A DNA stretch of 64,000 nucleotides from Sporomusa silvacetica DSM 10669. GTDB lineage: Bacteria; Bacillota; Negativicutes; Sporomusales; Sporomusaceae. Positions 34,722-44,161 of the stretch are shown here, piece after piece. Numbering within the stretch: the first letter of the stretch is position 1; each line of letters opens with the position of its first letter. The notes under the pieces are model-generated. The model was not told where the DNA came from, did no database searches, and saw nothing but the letters and a program-made list of their open reading frames with translations. The stretch lies in NCBI RefSeq assembly GCF_002257705.1, contig NZ_LSLK01000113.1, positions 62,001-126,000 of the forward strand, given 5' to 3'. Both the position numbers and the translations under genes were made by a program.

Positions 34722-34783
34722 ACAGAAACACCCTCCAACATATACTTTCTTTTACCATATGTTGAAGGGTGTTTCTGTATGTT
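34717..34783 (-). repeat. 27-bp inverted repeat covering the start of the Na/Pi gene
   Basis: Arms 34717-34743 and 34757-34783 match with one mismatch around a 13-base loop. One arm contains the GGAGGG and ATG of the Na/Pi gene, so in mRNA the start would be sequestered. It also follows the upstream MFS stop by about 30 bases. Confidence 0.8.
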
Positions 34784-34811
34784 TACTGGCTATTCTTTTC
34801 ACGCGATAATT

Positions 34812-36020
34812 TTACGATTGTGCCTGCTCCCGCGGATAGGTTCTATACATAAAGACGAAGAACACCAGCCCGCCCAGCAGCATAAGTATGCTACCGGTAA
34901 AGAGGAACACAGATGCAATTCCCAGCCACGAGCTAATCACGCCGCCCAAAACCGGTCCCAGCATCTGCCCCAGCTGATTGGCCATTGTTGTCAACCCAAA
35001 GACACGACCTTGCGCATCGGCATCGGCCGAAGATATGGCAATCGCATTAATGGCCGGAAACACACCCACGATAAATAACCCATAAAGAAATTGCAGCACG
35101 CCGAACTGATAAATATCATTGGCGAAAAACTGCCATAGATTAAATACTCCAGCACCCAGAAAAGCGATAACCATAATTTTGAAAAAGCCTCGTGTTTGAC
35201 CCAATCGCCCCCATATAGGCGCCGCTATTGCTCCGGCAATACCGGCCAGACTAAATACCAGACCAGCCTTTAGCGCAACTCCATCCATAGTTCCCTGCAA
35301 TTCAGCCACATACAAAGCAATAACCGGCTGCAACACCATGCCAACGGCTTGCACCGCAAATAACAACAGCATCATCTGCACTAGCTGTCGGTTAGCAATC
35401 GCGGTTTTCAAATCCCCTAGTATACTGCCGGTCTCCTGGCAGGCAGACTGGTTCTCTGTCTCCGGTTCCACCACTAGCCAGCCTACAAACAAGGTGCCGC
35501 CAAAAATGATGCCAGCAGCTACCACAAAGGAAAGACGCATACCAAAGATGTGAGAAAGTGTCCCTCCCGCCAGCGGCCCCAAAATGCCGCCAATTAGCAG
35601 TGTGGTTTGCATAATACCCAGGCTAAAGCCCAAGTTTTCCTTAGGTGTCGAGGCAGCTACAATAGCCATAGCCGCCGGGACAAAGCCGTTAGCAAATCCT
35701 TGCAGCAGCCTCACAAAAAACAAATCCAAGGGGTTCCTAACAAGTGAACCCAAAAAATAGACCACAGCCAGACTGAAGCCTGACCGCATGACCATCCGGC
35801 GCCGGCCGCTTTTATCTGCGCATCGCCCCCAGTAAGGAGCCAGCACAGCAGCAACCAGAAACGTAACTGAAAGCACCAGCCCTGACCACATATTTACATT
35901 CTGAGGACTGGCCCCAATATCCAAAAGATATAGCGGCAAGAACGGTATAACCATAGTATAACTTGAGCCTGACAGCATCACTGCAAAAGCTAAAGTCCAA
36001 AGATTTCTGCGCCAATTCAA
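34812..36020 (-). CDS. MFS multidrug-type transporter (DHA1 family)
   Basis: 402 residues, 12 membrane segments. APYWGRCADKSGRRRMVMRS is motif A, and QTTLLIGGILGPLAGGTLS fits motif C of drug:H+ antiporters. The start is TTG at 36018-36020 with AAGGAG 10 bases upstream. Two genes before the Na/Pi symporter terminator region; cargo unknown. Confidence 0.9.
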   Translation of the reverse strand: MNWRRNLWTLAFAVMLSGSSYTMVIPFLPLYLLDIGASPQNVNMWSGLVLSVTFLVAAVLAPYWGRCADKSGRRRMVMRSGFSLAVVYFLGSLVRNPLDLFFVRLLQGFANGFVPAAMAIVAASTPKENLGFSLGIMQTTLLIGGILGPLAGGTLSHIFGMRLSFVVAAGIIFGGTLFVGWLVVEPETENQSACQETGSILGDLKTAIANRQLVQMMLLLFAVQAVGMVLQPVIALYVAELQGTMDGVALKAGLVFSLAGIAGAIAAPIWGRLGQTRGFFKIMVIAFLGAGVFNLWQFFANDIYQFGVLQFLYGLFIVGVFPAINAIAISSADADAQGRVFGLTTMANQLGQMLGPVLGGVISSWLGIASVFLFTGSILMLLGGLVFFVFMYRTYPREQAQS

Positions 36021-36073
36021 AGCTATACAGCTCCTTCTTTATCATACAATTCTAACATTGGGTTATAGGAGAA

Positions 36074-36119
36074 AAAAGCACCCAAAACTTACCTCTTCAG
36101 TAAGTTTATGGGGGCTTTT
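36074..36119 (-). terminator. Terminator of the dicarboxylate symporter gene
   Basis: AAAAGC-CCC...CTTAC arms around ACCTCTTCAGT, followed on the minus strand by GCTTTTTTC. Confidence 0.75.
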
Positions 36120-36227
36120 TATGTGTTAGAACTTTATCCTGTTATCATTATACATCATTCTACAAAAAACTGCTACATCATTCACCGTTTCTTTGTGAGG
36201 CAGCCTCCTTTCGTATCTTTTTTAGAA

Positions 36228-37523
36228 TTAGGCACTTATTCCTGGTTTATTCGTTTCAGGAGTGTCTGTTTCAAAACCAGCGCTGACTAATTTGGCAATG
36301 ACCAAATCACCGGATACATTCAAAGTCGTTCTGCACATATCCAGGAATCTATCAACGCCAAGAATCAATCCTAAGCCTTCCACCGGAATGCCAACATTTA
36401 CACACAAAATAGCAATGATTGGCAAAGTACCGCCAGGAACACCTGCTGTACCGATACCACCTAAGACGGCAGTTAAAACTACTACCGTTTGCTGGCCCAA
36501 TGTCAAATCAACGCCGAATACCTGAGCTAAGAACAGCAAAACAGCACCTTCGTACAATCCTGAGCCGTTTTGGTTAGCAGAAGCACCACAGGTTAGTACA
36601 AAACGTGAAATTCTTGGAGGAAGTTTGCACGATTTTTCTGCAACTTCTAGAGCAATCGGCAAAGTAGCATTGGATGACGCGGTTGAAAATGCATATACAT
36701 AGGCCTCTTGGCATTTCTTAAAGTACGTCCAGGGATTTGTTTTGGCAAAAACCTTGAGGCAAAGGGCATATACAACAAATTGCTGAATTAATAAGCCTAG
36801 TACAACAACACCGACAAAGTAAGCGACGTTTGCTAAGAAGCCGGCACCCATACGGTAGGTAGTATTAAATACAATAGCAAAAATACCATAAGGAGCGATT
36901 TGCATTGCCCAGTCAATGACTTTTAATGAACAGTCGTAAATGGCCTCAAGCGTTTTAACGAATGGGTGATTTTCATCTTTAACACAGATACTCAGAGCAT
37001 ACCCGAACATCAACGCAAATACCATCAGAGCCATAATTTCGCCGCTGAAGGCTTTTGCTGCAGAATCGATCGGATTCTGCGGAATCAGATCTGTAATATA
37101 CGTAGTCCAAGGTTTTGCTTGCGCAGCTTGCATGTTTTTGTCTATAGAGATAACGGCCTGGTTTTTGGCAAGCTGGCCCGGGTCAAACTGCAGACCAACA
37201 CCTGGCTGCAATATGTTGGTCAGCCCTATGGCAATGAAAACTGCAATTACGCTTAACAGGACGGTAAATCCTAATGACCTCATAGCAACTTTTCCCAAAC
37301 TGCGACCTTTGCCCAGTTCGTAAACACCAAGAATTAGAGCCGAAACCAGCAAAGGGACAACAACCATGAAAATCATTTTAAGGAAAATGGCGCCAACCAA
37401 GGTACAAATTTCTGTCCATGTTTTCATCCATGGATAAACTTTTTCAGGCAAAGTATAATACGCGATAATACCAACAATAACACCAACACAAAAGCCTAAA
37501 ATAAGTTTTTGATATTGTTTCAT
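36228..37523 (-). CDS. Dicarboxylate/amino-acid:cation symporter (GltP/DctA family)
   Basis: 431 residues from the ATG at 37521-37523, chosen because AGTAGGG lies 6 bases before it; ATGs 2 and 6 codons upstream also exist. Conserved elements: the serine-rich re-entrant loop (AYVYAFSTASSNATLPIALE), LTCGASANQNGSGLYEG and GGIGTAGVPGGT. These bind glutamate, aspartate or C4-dicarboxylates with Na+ or H+. A lone transcription unit with its own terminator. Confidence 0.94.
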   Translation of the reverse strand: MKQYQKLILGFCVGVIVGIIAYYTLPEKVYPWMKTWTEICTLVGAIFLKMIFMVVVPLLVSALILGVYELGKGRSLGKVAMRSLGFTVLLSVIAVFIAIGLTNILQPGVGLQFDPGQLAKNQAVISIDKNMQAAQAKPWTTYITDLIPQNPIDSAAKAFSGEIMALMVFALMFGYALSICVKDENHPFVKTLEAIYDCSLKVIDWAMQIAPYGIFAIVFNTTYRMGAGFLANVAYFVGVVVLGLLIQQFVVYALCLKVFAKTNPWTYFKKCQEAYVYAFSTASSNATLPIALEVAEKSCKLPPRISRFVLTCGASANQNGSGLYEGAVLLFLAQVFGVDLTLGQQTVVVLTAVLGGIGTAGVPGGTLPIIAILCVNVGIPVEGLGLILGVDRFLDMCRTTLNVSGDLVIAKLVSAGFETDTPETNKPGISA

Positions 37524-37559
37524 TCTCATCCCTACTTTCATGAAATTAATAGGTCTCCG

Positions 37560-37676
37560 CTTGCACTACTTTTGTCGATCCTCTTACTTTGCCCTCATAC
37601 TTCATCTTCTTGTCTTTACATCGCGGACAAGTAAAAGTATCTCTCCAGTATACTTTTTGTAATCATCTCCCGTCAT
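37560..37676 (-). pseudogene. Possible frameshifted zinc-ribbon miniprotein
   Basis: In this otherwise gene-free gap the minus strand has GGGAG near an ATG (37674-37676), and a second frame reads VYWRDTFTCPRCKDKKMKYEG to a stop. The two parts would join by a frameshift. It is too short and lacks a clean start, so this is only a suggestion of a decayed small metal-binding gene. Confidence 0.25.
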
Positions 37677-37872
37677 AATAGTAATGTTAACATAACTTGA
37701 AACATTATTGTATTTATCTTTTCATTATAACTCATGGATACTTGCAATTTATAGTCCATTTATTAAAATATACAAAAAACAATTTAGTATTTTTAGAATA
37801 TTCATAAGTCTTTTCCATGTGGACATGCAATATTCTATATTCTTACCATCTATTTACTTTTAATATATTCTG

Positions 37873-39315
37873 TTACATTTTTAACAAGTCAGCGCGTTTA
37901 GCCCGCTGCACCAACATGGATGAACCACTCCCTCGTTCCGGAACAGTATCTAGCGGTATATTGAGTTCACGGGCAATAAGCTCTCTAACCCGCGGACCAC
38001 AAAAGGCACCCTGACAACTTCCCATACCGGCACGAGTCCGCCGGCCAACGGCCGCAACTGATTTTACTGGAATATTCCTGTTCAGACAATCGATAATCTC
38101 AGCCTCTGTCACCTGTTCACAGCGACAGATAATACGGCGGCCTGGTTCTGCTGCATTTATATCACCGTCAAAGGCAGCATCCTTTTGCCTAATTATCGGT
38201 TTTCTGTAAGGTTCAAACGCCGGATTCGGCTGTAACGATAATCCGGCAGCCTGCAGAACATCAAGAACCTGCATGGCAATCGCCGGCGAGGATGTTAGCC
38301 CTGGCGAATCAATGCCAACTAAATTTATAAACCGTTTTACGGCACTTTCCTCAATAACCCAGTCCTTTTTATTTGATACTGGCCGGTTACCAGCAAAGGA
38401 CTTGAGTGCTTTACGCATGGTAAAGCCGGGAACGGATTTACGCGCCGTTTGCACGATGTATTCCAACGTTTTTTCATCTGTGCCTAAGTCTTCTTTATCG
38501 TCAATCTCTTCGGCATTAGGGCCAATCATTAAGTTGCCATGATAGGTTGTTGTTACTAGGATGCCTTTCCCTAGCTTTGTCGGCACCTGAAAAATGACTG
38601 AATTAGCTAGATAGTTTTGCTCTTTGTCCAGCAAAACATATTGGCCACGCCGAGGACTAATGTGATAATCATCAATTCCTACCAACCGCGCAATCTGATC
38701 ACTATGAATACCAGCGGCATTAACCACATAGCGAGCCGCTACCGCATCATCCTTATTAGTTGAAAGAATAAAATGGTCTGCCATTTGTTGTATCTGAGTC
38801 ACTTCTGTTTCCAGTTTAAGCTCCACACCATTAACAATGGCATTCTCCGCCAACGCCTGTGCAAATTCATAGGGAGAGGTAACCCCGGCATTTTCGCAAT
38901 ATAATGCGGCCTTTACCTCCTGACTTATATACGGTTCCAATTCCCGAGCCTTGTCGCCATCAATAATTTGCAAACCGCGTACACCGTTCTGCCTGCCATA
39001 TTGAGCAAGCTCATTCAATGTCGCTACTTCTTCGTCCTGAAAAGCCAAAACAAGCGAACCTGTTTTTCGATAGCCAAAATTTAATTCTTCATTTAGTTGC
39101 TTATACATCTGATTGCCTTTGACACACAGCTGTGCCTTCAAAGTGCCTGGTTTATCAGAATAACCGCCATGGACAATGCCGCTATTGGCTTTCGAGCAAC
39201 CACAGCCAACATCATCCTGGCGCTCAAGCACACATACCTTCAACTGATACCGTGACAATTGCCGTGCAATATTCAATCCGACGACCCCAGCACCAATAAT
39301 ACAGACATCAATCAT
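37873..39315 (-). CDS. FAD-dependent oxidoreductase, GlpA-like with C-terminal [2Fe-2S] domain
   Basis: 480 residues. The N-terminal Rossmann motif IIGAGVVGLNIARQLSRY binds FAD, and NSGIVHGGYSDKPGTLKAQL is typical of the glycerol-3-phosphate/2-hydroxyacid dehydrogenase group. The C-terminus is a BFD-like iron-sulphur domain (ICRCEQVTEAEI and MGSCQGAFCGPR). Such proteins oxidise glycerol-3-phosphate or 2-hydroxy acids; without GlpB/GlpC neighbours the substrate is open. GGGGGAGG precedes the ATG. Confidence 0.9.
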   Translation of the reverse strand: MIDVCIIGAGVVGLNIARQLSRYQLKVCVLERQDDVGCGCSKANSGIVHGGYSDKPGTLKAQLCVKGNQMYKQLNEELNFGYRKTGSLVLAFQDEEVATLNELAQYGRQNGVRGLQIIDGDKARELEPYISQEVKAALYCENAGVTSPYEFAQALAENAIVNGVELKLETEVTQIQQMADHFILSTNKDDAVAARYVVNAAGIHSDQIARLVGIDDYHISPRRGQYVLLDKEQNYLANSVIFQVPTKLGKGILVTTTYHGNLMIGPNAEEIDDKEDLGTDEKTLEYIVQTARKSVPGFTMRKALKSFAGNRPVSNKKDWVIEESAVKRFINLVGIDSPGLTSSPAIAMQVLDVLQAAGLSLQPNPAFEPYRKPIIRQKDAAFDGDINAAEPGRRIICRCEQVTEAEIIDCLNRNIPVKSVAAVGRRTRAGMGSCQGAFCGPRVRELIARELNIPLDTVPERGSGSSMLVQRAKRADLLKM

Positions 39316-39512
39316 TTCTCATGCCTCCCCCTTTTTCACAGTAGTTTATTTCTATTAATATTTATTGTCTAAATTTTTACAAACTCCTGCTTATGACTTA
39401 CAATCGGCAACTAAATAAAACTATCCCCCTTATCCTTTATTCGCTAAGAAGGATAATGACAAACCAGCAGGGAATATACTTCTCGACAATACCGCATAGG
39501 AAGAGTGATATT

Positions 39513-40265
39513 ATGAAGCTAATCTCGTGGAATGTCAATGGACTAAGGGCTTGTCTCAATAAAGGGTTTACCAATTTTTTTGCTGCCGTAGACGCCGATA
39601 TCTTCTGTGTGCAAGAAACTAAGATGCAGCAGGCGCAGTCTGAATTGGTACTGCCAGGTTACCATGAGTACTGGAACAGTGCCGTGAAAAAAGGCTATTC
39701 AGGCACTGCCATCTTCACGCGTACCAAACCATTAACCGTGACCTATGGCATGAACATCGTCGAACATGATCAGGAAGGACGAATCATCACACTGGAATTT
39801 GCTGATTTTCAGCTAGTTAATGTTTACGCCCCCAATTCCCAGCGAGAGCTTGCCCGCCTCAATTACCGCATGAAATGGGAAGATGATTTCAATACTTACC
39901 TTACTCAGCTTGACAAAGGTAAACCGGTAATTATTTGCGGCGACCTCAATGTTGCCCATCAGGAAATCGATATTAAGAATCCGAAAACCAACCGCAAGAA
40001 TGCCGGTTTTACTGATGAAGAACGAAATAAAATGACACTGCTGCTCCAGGCAGGCTTTACTGATTCCTTTCGCGCTTTATACCCGGATAAGCAGGACGCC
40101 TACAGCTGGTGGTCTTATATGATGAATGCCAGAGCGCGAAATATCGGCTGGCGTATTGATTATTTTTTAGTGTCTAAGCAGCTGACAAATTCGATCAAAG
40201 AAGCCAGTATCTATGCTGACATCATGGGCAGTGATCATTGTCCAGTTGGTCTTGAGTTAGTATAA
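39513..40265 (+). CDS. xthA: Exodeoxyribonuclease III
   Basis: 250 residues from the ATG at 39513 (AGGAAGAG upstream); the longer reading was rejected. The catalytic set is visible: MKLISWNVNGLRA (Asn), CVQETKMQ (Glu), VNVYAPNS (Tyr), GDLNVAHQEIDI (Asp, Asn) and the terminal GSDHCPVGLEL (Asp-His). It is an AP endonuclease/3'-5' exonuclease in base-excision repair. It stands alone, followed by a terminator. Confidence 0.96.
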   Translation: MKLISWNVNGLRACLNKGFTNFFAAVDADIFCVQETKMQQAQSELVLPGYHEYWNSAVKKGYSGTAIFTRTKPLTVTYGMNIVEHDQEGRIITLEFADFQLVNVYAPNSQRELARLNYRMKWEDDFNTYLTQLDKGKPVIICGDLNVAHQEIDIKNPKTNRKNAGFTDEERNKMTLLLQAGFTDSFRALYPDKQDAYSWWSYMMNARARNIGWRIDYFLVSKQLTNSIKEASIYADIMGSDHCPVGLELV

Positions 40266-40270
40266 ATACA

Positions 40271-40303
40271 AAGGCCAGTACCTGATTAGGTACTGGTCTA
40301 TTT
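40271..40303 (+). terminator. Terminator after xthA
   Basis: CCAGTACCT-GATT-AGGTACTGG stem followed by TCTATTTTTT. Confidence 0.85.
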
Positions 40304-40304
40304 T

Positions 40305-40374
40305 TTCCAGATGGTAAGTGTAACTTTCCCTGGATTGAACGACTAAGGCTTCTGCCTGCGTCCTAAAGGACTTG
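40305..40374 (-). repeat. Modular intergenic repeat R1, copy 6 (opposite orientation)
   Basis: Modules D, C and a truncated A read on the minus strand (TCCTAAAGGACTTG at the end). It abuts the stop of the YitT gene. Confidence 0.8.
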
Positions 40375-40375
40375 A

Positions 40376-41233
40376 TTAGTGAATTGCCTTTTTCTTAAAT
40401 TGACCGCCCATTACCTCATGAACATCATTAAAGGTAACAAAGGCGTTTTCATCAACTTCATCAACAATCGATTTTAGTTTGGCCATCTCTAGCCGCGTAA
40501 TAACGCAATACAGTACATCCTTGCGTTCCTTAGTGTAGCCGCCCTCACCATGTAAGACGGTAACTCCCCGGCCTAACCGGGCCATCAGTGTTTCGGTTAT
40601 CTCTTCAGGCTTATCTGATACAATCATGACCGCTTTAGATTCATCCAGCCCCTCGATCACTGTATCAATGACCTTGAAAGCAACAAAGTAGGCCACCAGT
40701 GAATACATAGCCTTATCCCAGCTAAACACAAACCCGGCACTGGTAAGAATAAATAAATTAAAGAACATGATTATTTCGCCAACTGAGAAGCTGGTACGCT
40801 TGTCCAGCAAAATAGCAACAATCTCTGTTCCATCAAGAGAACCCCCATACCGGATGATCAAGCCCACACCAATACCGACGATAATCCCCCCAAAAATGGC
40901 AGCTAAGAATAAATCATTGGTTAGTCCCGGTATGGGATGAAAGACTGAAACCCAATAAGACAATGATACGATAGAAAAGAGAGTCGATAGCGCAAATGTT
41001 TTACCAATTTGCGTATATCCCAAATATAAAAACGGTATATTGAGCACTACCAAAAACAGACTTAAAGGTAACCCGGTTACATGACTAACCATGATAGATA
41101 TGCCTACTATGCCGCCATCGATAATATTGTTGGGAACTAAAAAAATCTCCAATCCAATTGCGGCTATGATTGAACCTATGAAAAGCAAGATATACTTTTC
41201 TAGAATACGCAAATTTGAATTTCGTTTTGTCAT
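40376..41233 (-). CDS. YitT-family membrane protein (2)
   Basis: 285 residues, DUF161 membrane part (FLVPNNIIDGGIVGISIMVS) and DUF2179 C-terminus (IVDEVDENAFVTFNDVHEVMGG). AAAGGAGG precedes the ATG. It resembles 31296-32147. An imperfect palindrome GAGTCAGTTGAC/GTCAGCTGACTC at 41252-41278 lies directly upstream and may be an operator or the terminator of the broken cheX. Confidence 0.93.
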   Translation of the reverse strand: MTKRNSNLRILEKYILLFIGSIIAAIGLEIFLVPNNIIDGGIVGISIMVSHVTGLPLSLFLVVLNIPFLYLGYTQIGKTFALSTLFSIVSLSYWVSVFHPIPGLTNDLFLAAIFGGIIVGIGVGLIIRYGGSLDGTEIVAILLDKRTSFSVGEIIMFFNLFILTSAGFVFSWDKAMYSLVAYFVAFKVIDTVIEGLDESKAVMIVSDKPEEITETLMARLGRGVTVLHGEGGYTKERKDVLYCVITRLEMAKLKSIVDEVDENAFVTFNDVHEVMGGQFKKKAIH

Positions 41234-41277
41234 AGACCAACCTCCTTTGGAGTCAGTTGACTAAAGTCAGCTGACTC

Positions 41278-41690
41278 TTACTTATACAAACCCACATAAA
41301 CCTTTATCTTGATATTATCTACAGAAAAATCGACTACAATAACGTTCGGGACTGCTAGCCTTACCTGTCCATCATTACCAATCAACAAGGTTGGGGGCGA
41401 TATATCCATGCCATTAATACCAGACTTTACAAAATTGGTGCAGACATTGGCACACACCATATTTCCCATCTCCAGAAATAGCACTTTGCGCCAAACCATC
41501 GAATTCAGTTACTTCCATGCCTATCATCATTTGGGAGGCGAACTGCTTAGCTGAATCAATATCCATGCCAATAAGTATTGCGCCTTGCACCGGACCAAGA
41601 ACACCAACATTAATGAGTACGCCCTGATAAAGCAAAGTGGAATCTGCTAGCGAAATTCCTTGCCTCGTTACTGTTTGAAACCACTAACCA
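41278..41690 (-). pseudogene. cheX: Broken cheX (CheY-P phosphatase), frameshifted and missing its start
   Basis: Two overlapping minus-strand frames together give a CheX-like chain. The first (ISLADSTLLYQGVLINVG, GMDIDSAKQFASQMM, MEVTEFDGLAQSAIS) ends in a frameshift near 41485. The second continues LEMGNMVCANVCTNF to IVVDFSVDNIKIKVYVGL. One extra G in TCTGGAGATG explains the shift. The N-terminal ~25 residues are absent, with an in-frame TAG where they should be. The conserved E-x2-N motif of CheX lies right at the lesion. It is either a real pseudogene or a sequencing error plus truncation; the missing start favours decay. Confidence 0.75.
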
Positions 41691-41756
41691 TCCCAGAAAA
41701 TGTGATTTCCTATGTTAATAATAACTCAAACTGCTTAAGATAACAACTCCGTAAAT

Positions 41757-41792
41757 TATCAAAGACAAAGGAACTAGCCTTTGTCTTTGATA
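41757..41792 (-). terminator. Terminator after ilvN
   Basis: TATCAAAGACAAAGG and its complement around a 6-base loop; the U-tract is weak. Confidence 0.6.
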
Positions 41793-41841
41793 ATCTCTAT
41801 TAGTTATACTTGGTAAACTGGTAAAGTGATGTTTAGCAGTT

Positions 41842-42339
41842 CTACATCTCTTTGGCCGGAACCGGCCCCCGTGCCAATGCGATTTTACCGGTCCTGACAA
41901 TCTCAATAATCCCGAAATCTAACAATACTTCGCAAAAAGCATCAATTTTGCTTTCCTCGCCGGTAAGCTCAATTGCCACCGTTTCCCGGTTAACATCAAT
42001 GATTTTGGCCCGAAAGATCTCTACGACATTTACCAAATCAGAGCGGTTGGTTTTACTGGCTCTTACCTTAATCAGCGCCAATTCCCGCTCGATAGACTCG
42101 ACATAGGTAAGATTGACGATCTTAATCACATCAACCAGTTTAGAGAGTTGATTGACAACCTGCTCCAACTCAACCTCATTATCGGCCTCAACGCTAATAG
42201 TAATCCGGGTAGTATCTGCCTCTTCCGTATAGCCAGCGGCAATACTCTCGATATTAAAAGCCCGCCGGCTAATAAGTCCCGAGATATGTGTCAACACCCC
42301 CGGCCTATTTTCAACCAACACCGCCAATGTGTATTTCAT
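41842..42339 (-). CDS. ilvN: Acetolactate synthase small (regulatory) subunit
   Basis: 165 residues, normal length. N-terminal ACT domain (LAVLVENRPGVLTHISGLISRRAFNIESIAAG) binds valine for feedback control; the C-terminal half is the conserved IlvN domain. Its start overlaps the last base of ilvB, giving tight stoichiometry. Regulated by the T-box upstream of ilvB. Confidence 0.97.
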   Translation of the reverse strand: MKYTLAVLVENRPGVLTHISGLISRRAFNIESIAAGYTEEADTTRITISVEADNEVELEQVVNQLSKLVDVIKIVNLTYVESIERELALIKVRASKTNRSDLVNVVEIFRAKIIDVNRETVAIELTGEESKIDAFCEVLLDFGIIEIVRTGKIALARGPVPAKEM

Positions 42340-44036
42340 CAGCCCATTCCCCCTAACAGCATTTCATCCAGCCGGCCGCCTGGTGGAACCATAGGCAGCA
42401 CATCTTCCGTAGGCGGCAGTAGTATCTCGACCAGCACTGGCCCCTCCATGTTTAGCGCTTTTTCCAGCACAGCATTGAGCTCATCAGGATGAGTTACGCG
42501 CAAACCAGGTACTCCCATGGCCTCAGCGAGCTTAACAAAATCGGTTTTCCCCTTGATGCTGGAATGCGAATAACGCTCACCATAAAACATCCGTTGCCAC
42601 TGATGCACCATCCCCAGTACTTCATTATTCATAACAAAAATCTTTAGCGGCAAGTTATTATCGGCCACGGTCGCCAGTTCCTGACAATTCATCATGATAC
42701 TGCCATCGCCGGTAAATAGCACCACATTTTTATCAGGCAAACTCATTTGCACACCAATGGCGGCCGGCAGACCATAGCCCATCGTCCCTAAGCCGCCTGA
42801 AGTAATAAACGAGCGTGCTCTGGGAAAATTATAGTATTGAGCGGTCCACATCTGATGTTGTCCAACATCGGTCACAATAACAGTATTCTCTTGGGTTAGC
42901 TGACTTACCTTCTCAATAACTGATTGCGGCATAACTCTTGCTGATGCATGGTCATAGGTTAACGGCTTTTCCTGTTTCCATGTTTGCACACGCTCATTCC
43001 ACGCGGCAATTCCCTGCCGCCACTCTGCAGGACTGCGCCTTGTTACCGTTTCACAAAGCAGTGGCAAAGACCAGCGAAGATCACCAACAACCCGCAAATC
43101 GGCACGTACATTCTTATTCACTTCGGCCGGATCAATATCAAGATGCACAATCTTGGCCTGTGGCGCAAAATTTTTGACTACGCTTGTTACCCGATCATCA
43201 AACCGAACGCCAAAGCCCAGTAGAAGATCACACTCGGTAGTAGCCATATTGGCAACATAGGTGCCATGCATGCCCACCATCCCCAAATGCTGCGGTGAAT
43301 CAGACGGAACACATCCCAAACCCATTAAACTTGAAACCACGGGAAAACCCGTCAGCTCAGAAAACTTACGAAACTCCCCCGCTGTATCGGAAAGAGTAAC
43401 GCCGCCGCCAACAAAAATAATTGGATTTTTAGCTTCCAGCATAGCCTGTACAGCCAACTCCACACTTTCAGAATCACCATCAAACAAGGGCGTATAGCCT
43501 CGCAATGCAACCGTTTCCGGATACTCAAAATCCAATGTTGCGTTAAACACGTCACGCGAAACATCGATAACAACCGGTCCCGGCCGCCCAGTCCGGGCAA
43601 TATAAAAGGCTTCCTTCATGATTCTCGGTAAATCCTGAACCTTCTTAACTAAATAATTATGCTTGGTAATAGGGGTCGTGATACCCCGGACGTCGGCTTC
43701 CTGAAAAGAATCTTTGCCTATCACTCCAACTCCCACCTGTCCGGTAAGGGCCACCAAGGGAACAGAATCCATATAGGCAGTAGCAATACCAGTTACAAGG
43801 TTAGTTGCTCCAGGGCCTGAGGTGGCAAAACAAACTCCTGTTTTGCCAGTTGCCCGCGCATAGCCATCAGCAGCATGAACGGCACCTTGCTCATGACGGG
43901 TTAAAATATGGGGAAAATTAGCTTTAAACAACGCGTCATACAAGGTTAATACACAACCTCCCGGATAGCCAAACACCAGGTTTACCCCTTCGGCCTTCAA
44001 ACACTCAATAATTGCTTCCGCTCCTAACATTTTCAA
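42339..44036 (-). CDS. ilvB: Acetolactate synthase large (catalytic) subunit
   Basis: 565 residues. The start is TTG at 44034-44036 with GGGAG 8 bases upstream; an ATG two codons later is possible. The catalytic Glu is in LTRHEQGAVHAADGYAR (E49), FAD-linked and TPP-Mg motifs (FTGDGSIMMNCQELATVADNN) are intact, and the C-terminus has the usual MVPPGG. It makes acetolactate for valine/leucine or acetohydroxybutyrate for isoleucine. An isoleucine-type T-box lies upstream. Confidence 0.97.
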   Translation of the reverse strand: MKMLGAEAIIECLKAEGVNLVFGYPGGCVLTLYDALFKANFPHILTRHEQGAVHAADGYARATGKTGVCFATSGPGATNLVTGIATAYMDSVPLVALTGQVGVGVIGKDSFQEADVRGITTPITKHNYLVKKVQDLPRIMKEAFYIARTGRPGPVVIDVSRDVFNATLDFEYPETVALRGYTPLFDGDSESVELAVQAMLEAKNPIIFVGGGVTLSDTAGEFRKFSELTGFPVVSSLMGLGCVPSDSPQHLGMVGMHGTYVANMATTECDLLLGFGVRFDDRVTSVVKNFAPQAKIVHLDIDPAEVNKNVRADLRVVGDLRWSLPLLCETVTRRSPAEWRQGIAAWNERVQTWKQEKPLTYDHASARVMPQSVIEKVSQLTQENTVIVTDVGQHQMWTAQYYNFPRARSFITSGGLGTMGYGLPAAIGVQMSLPDKNVVLFTGDGSIMMNCQELATVADNNLPLKIFVMNNEVLGMVHQWQRMFYGERYSHSSIKGKTDFVKLAEAMGVPGLRVTHPDELNAVLEKALNMEGPVLVEILLPPTEDVLPMVPPGGRLDEMLLGGMG

Positions 44037-44066
44037 GCTAATTTCTCCCTTCTATACTTTAATAAT

Positions 44067-44156
44067 AAGATAAGACTTGGCTTGTGCCAAGTCCTTTAGG
44101 ACGCCGGCAGAAGCCTTAGTCGTTCTATCCAGGGAAAGTTAACCTTTCCATCTGGA
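44067..44156 (+). repeat. Modular intergenic repeat R1, copy 7
   Basis: Modules A (with CCTTTAGGACG), C and D. It lies between ilvB and the T-box terminator, so it is within the ilvB 5' UTR on the other strand. Confidence 0.85.
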
Positions 44157-44161
44157 AAAAT

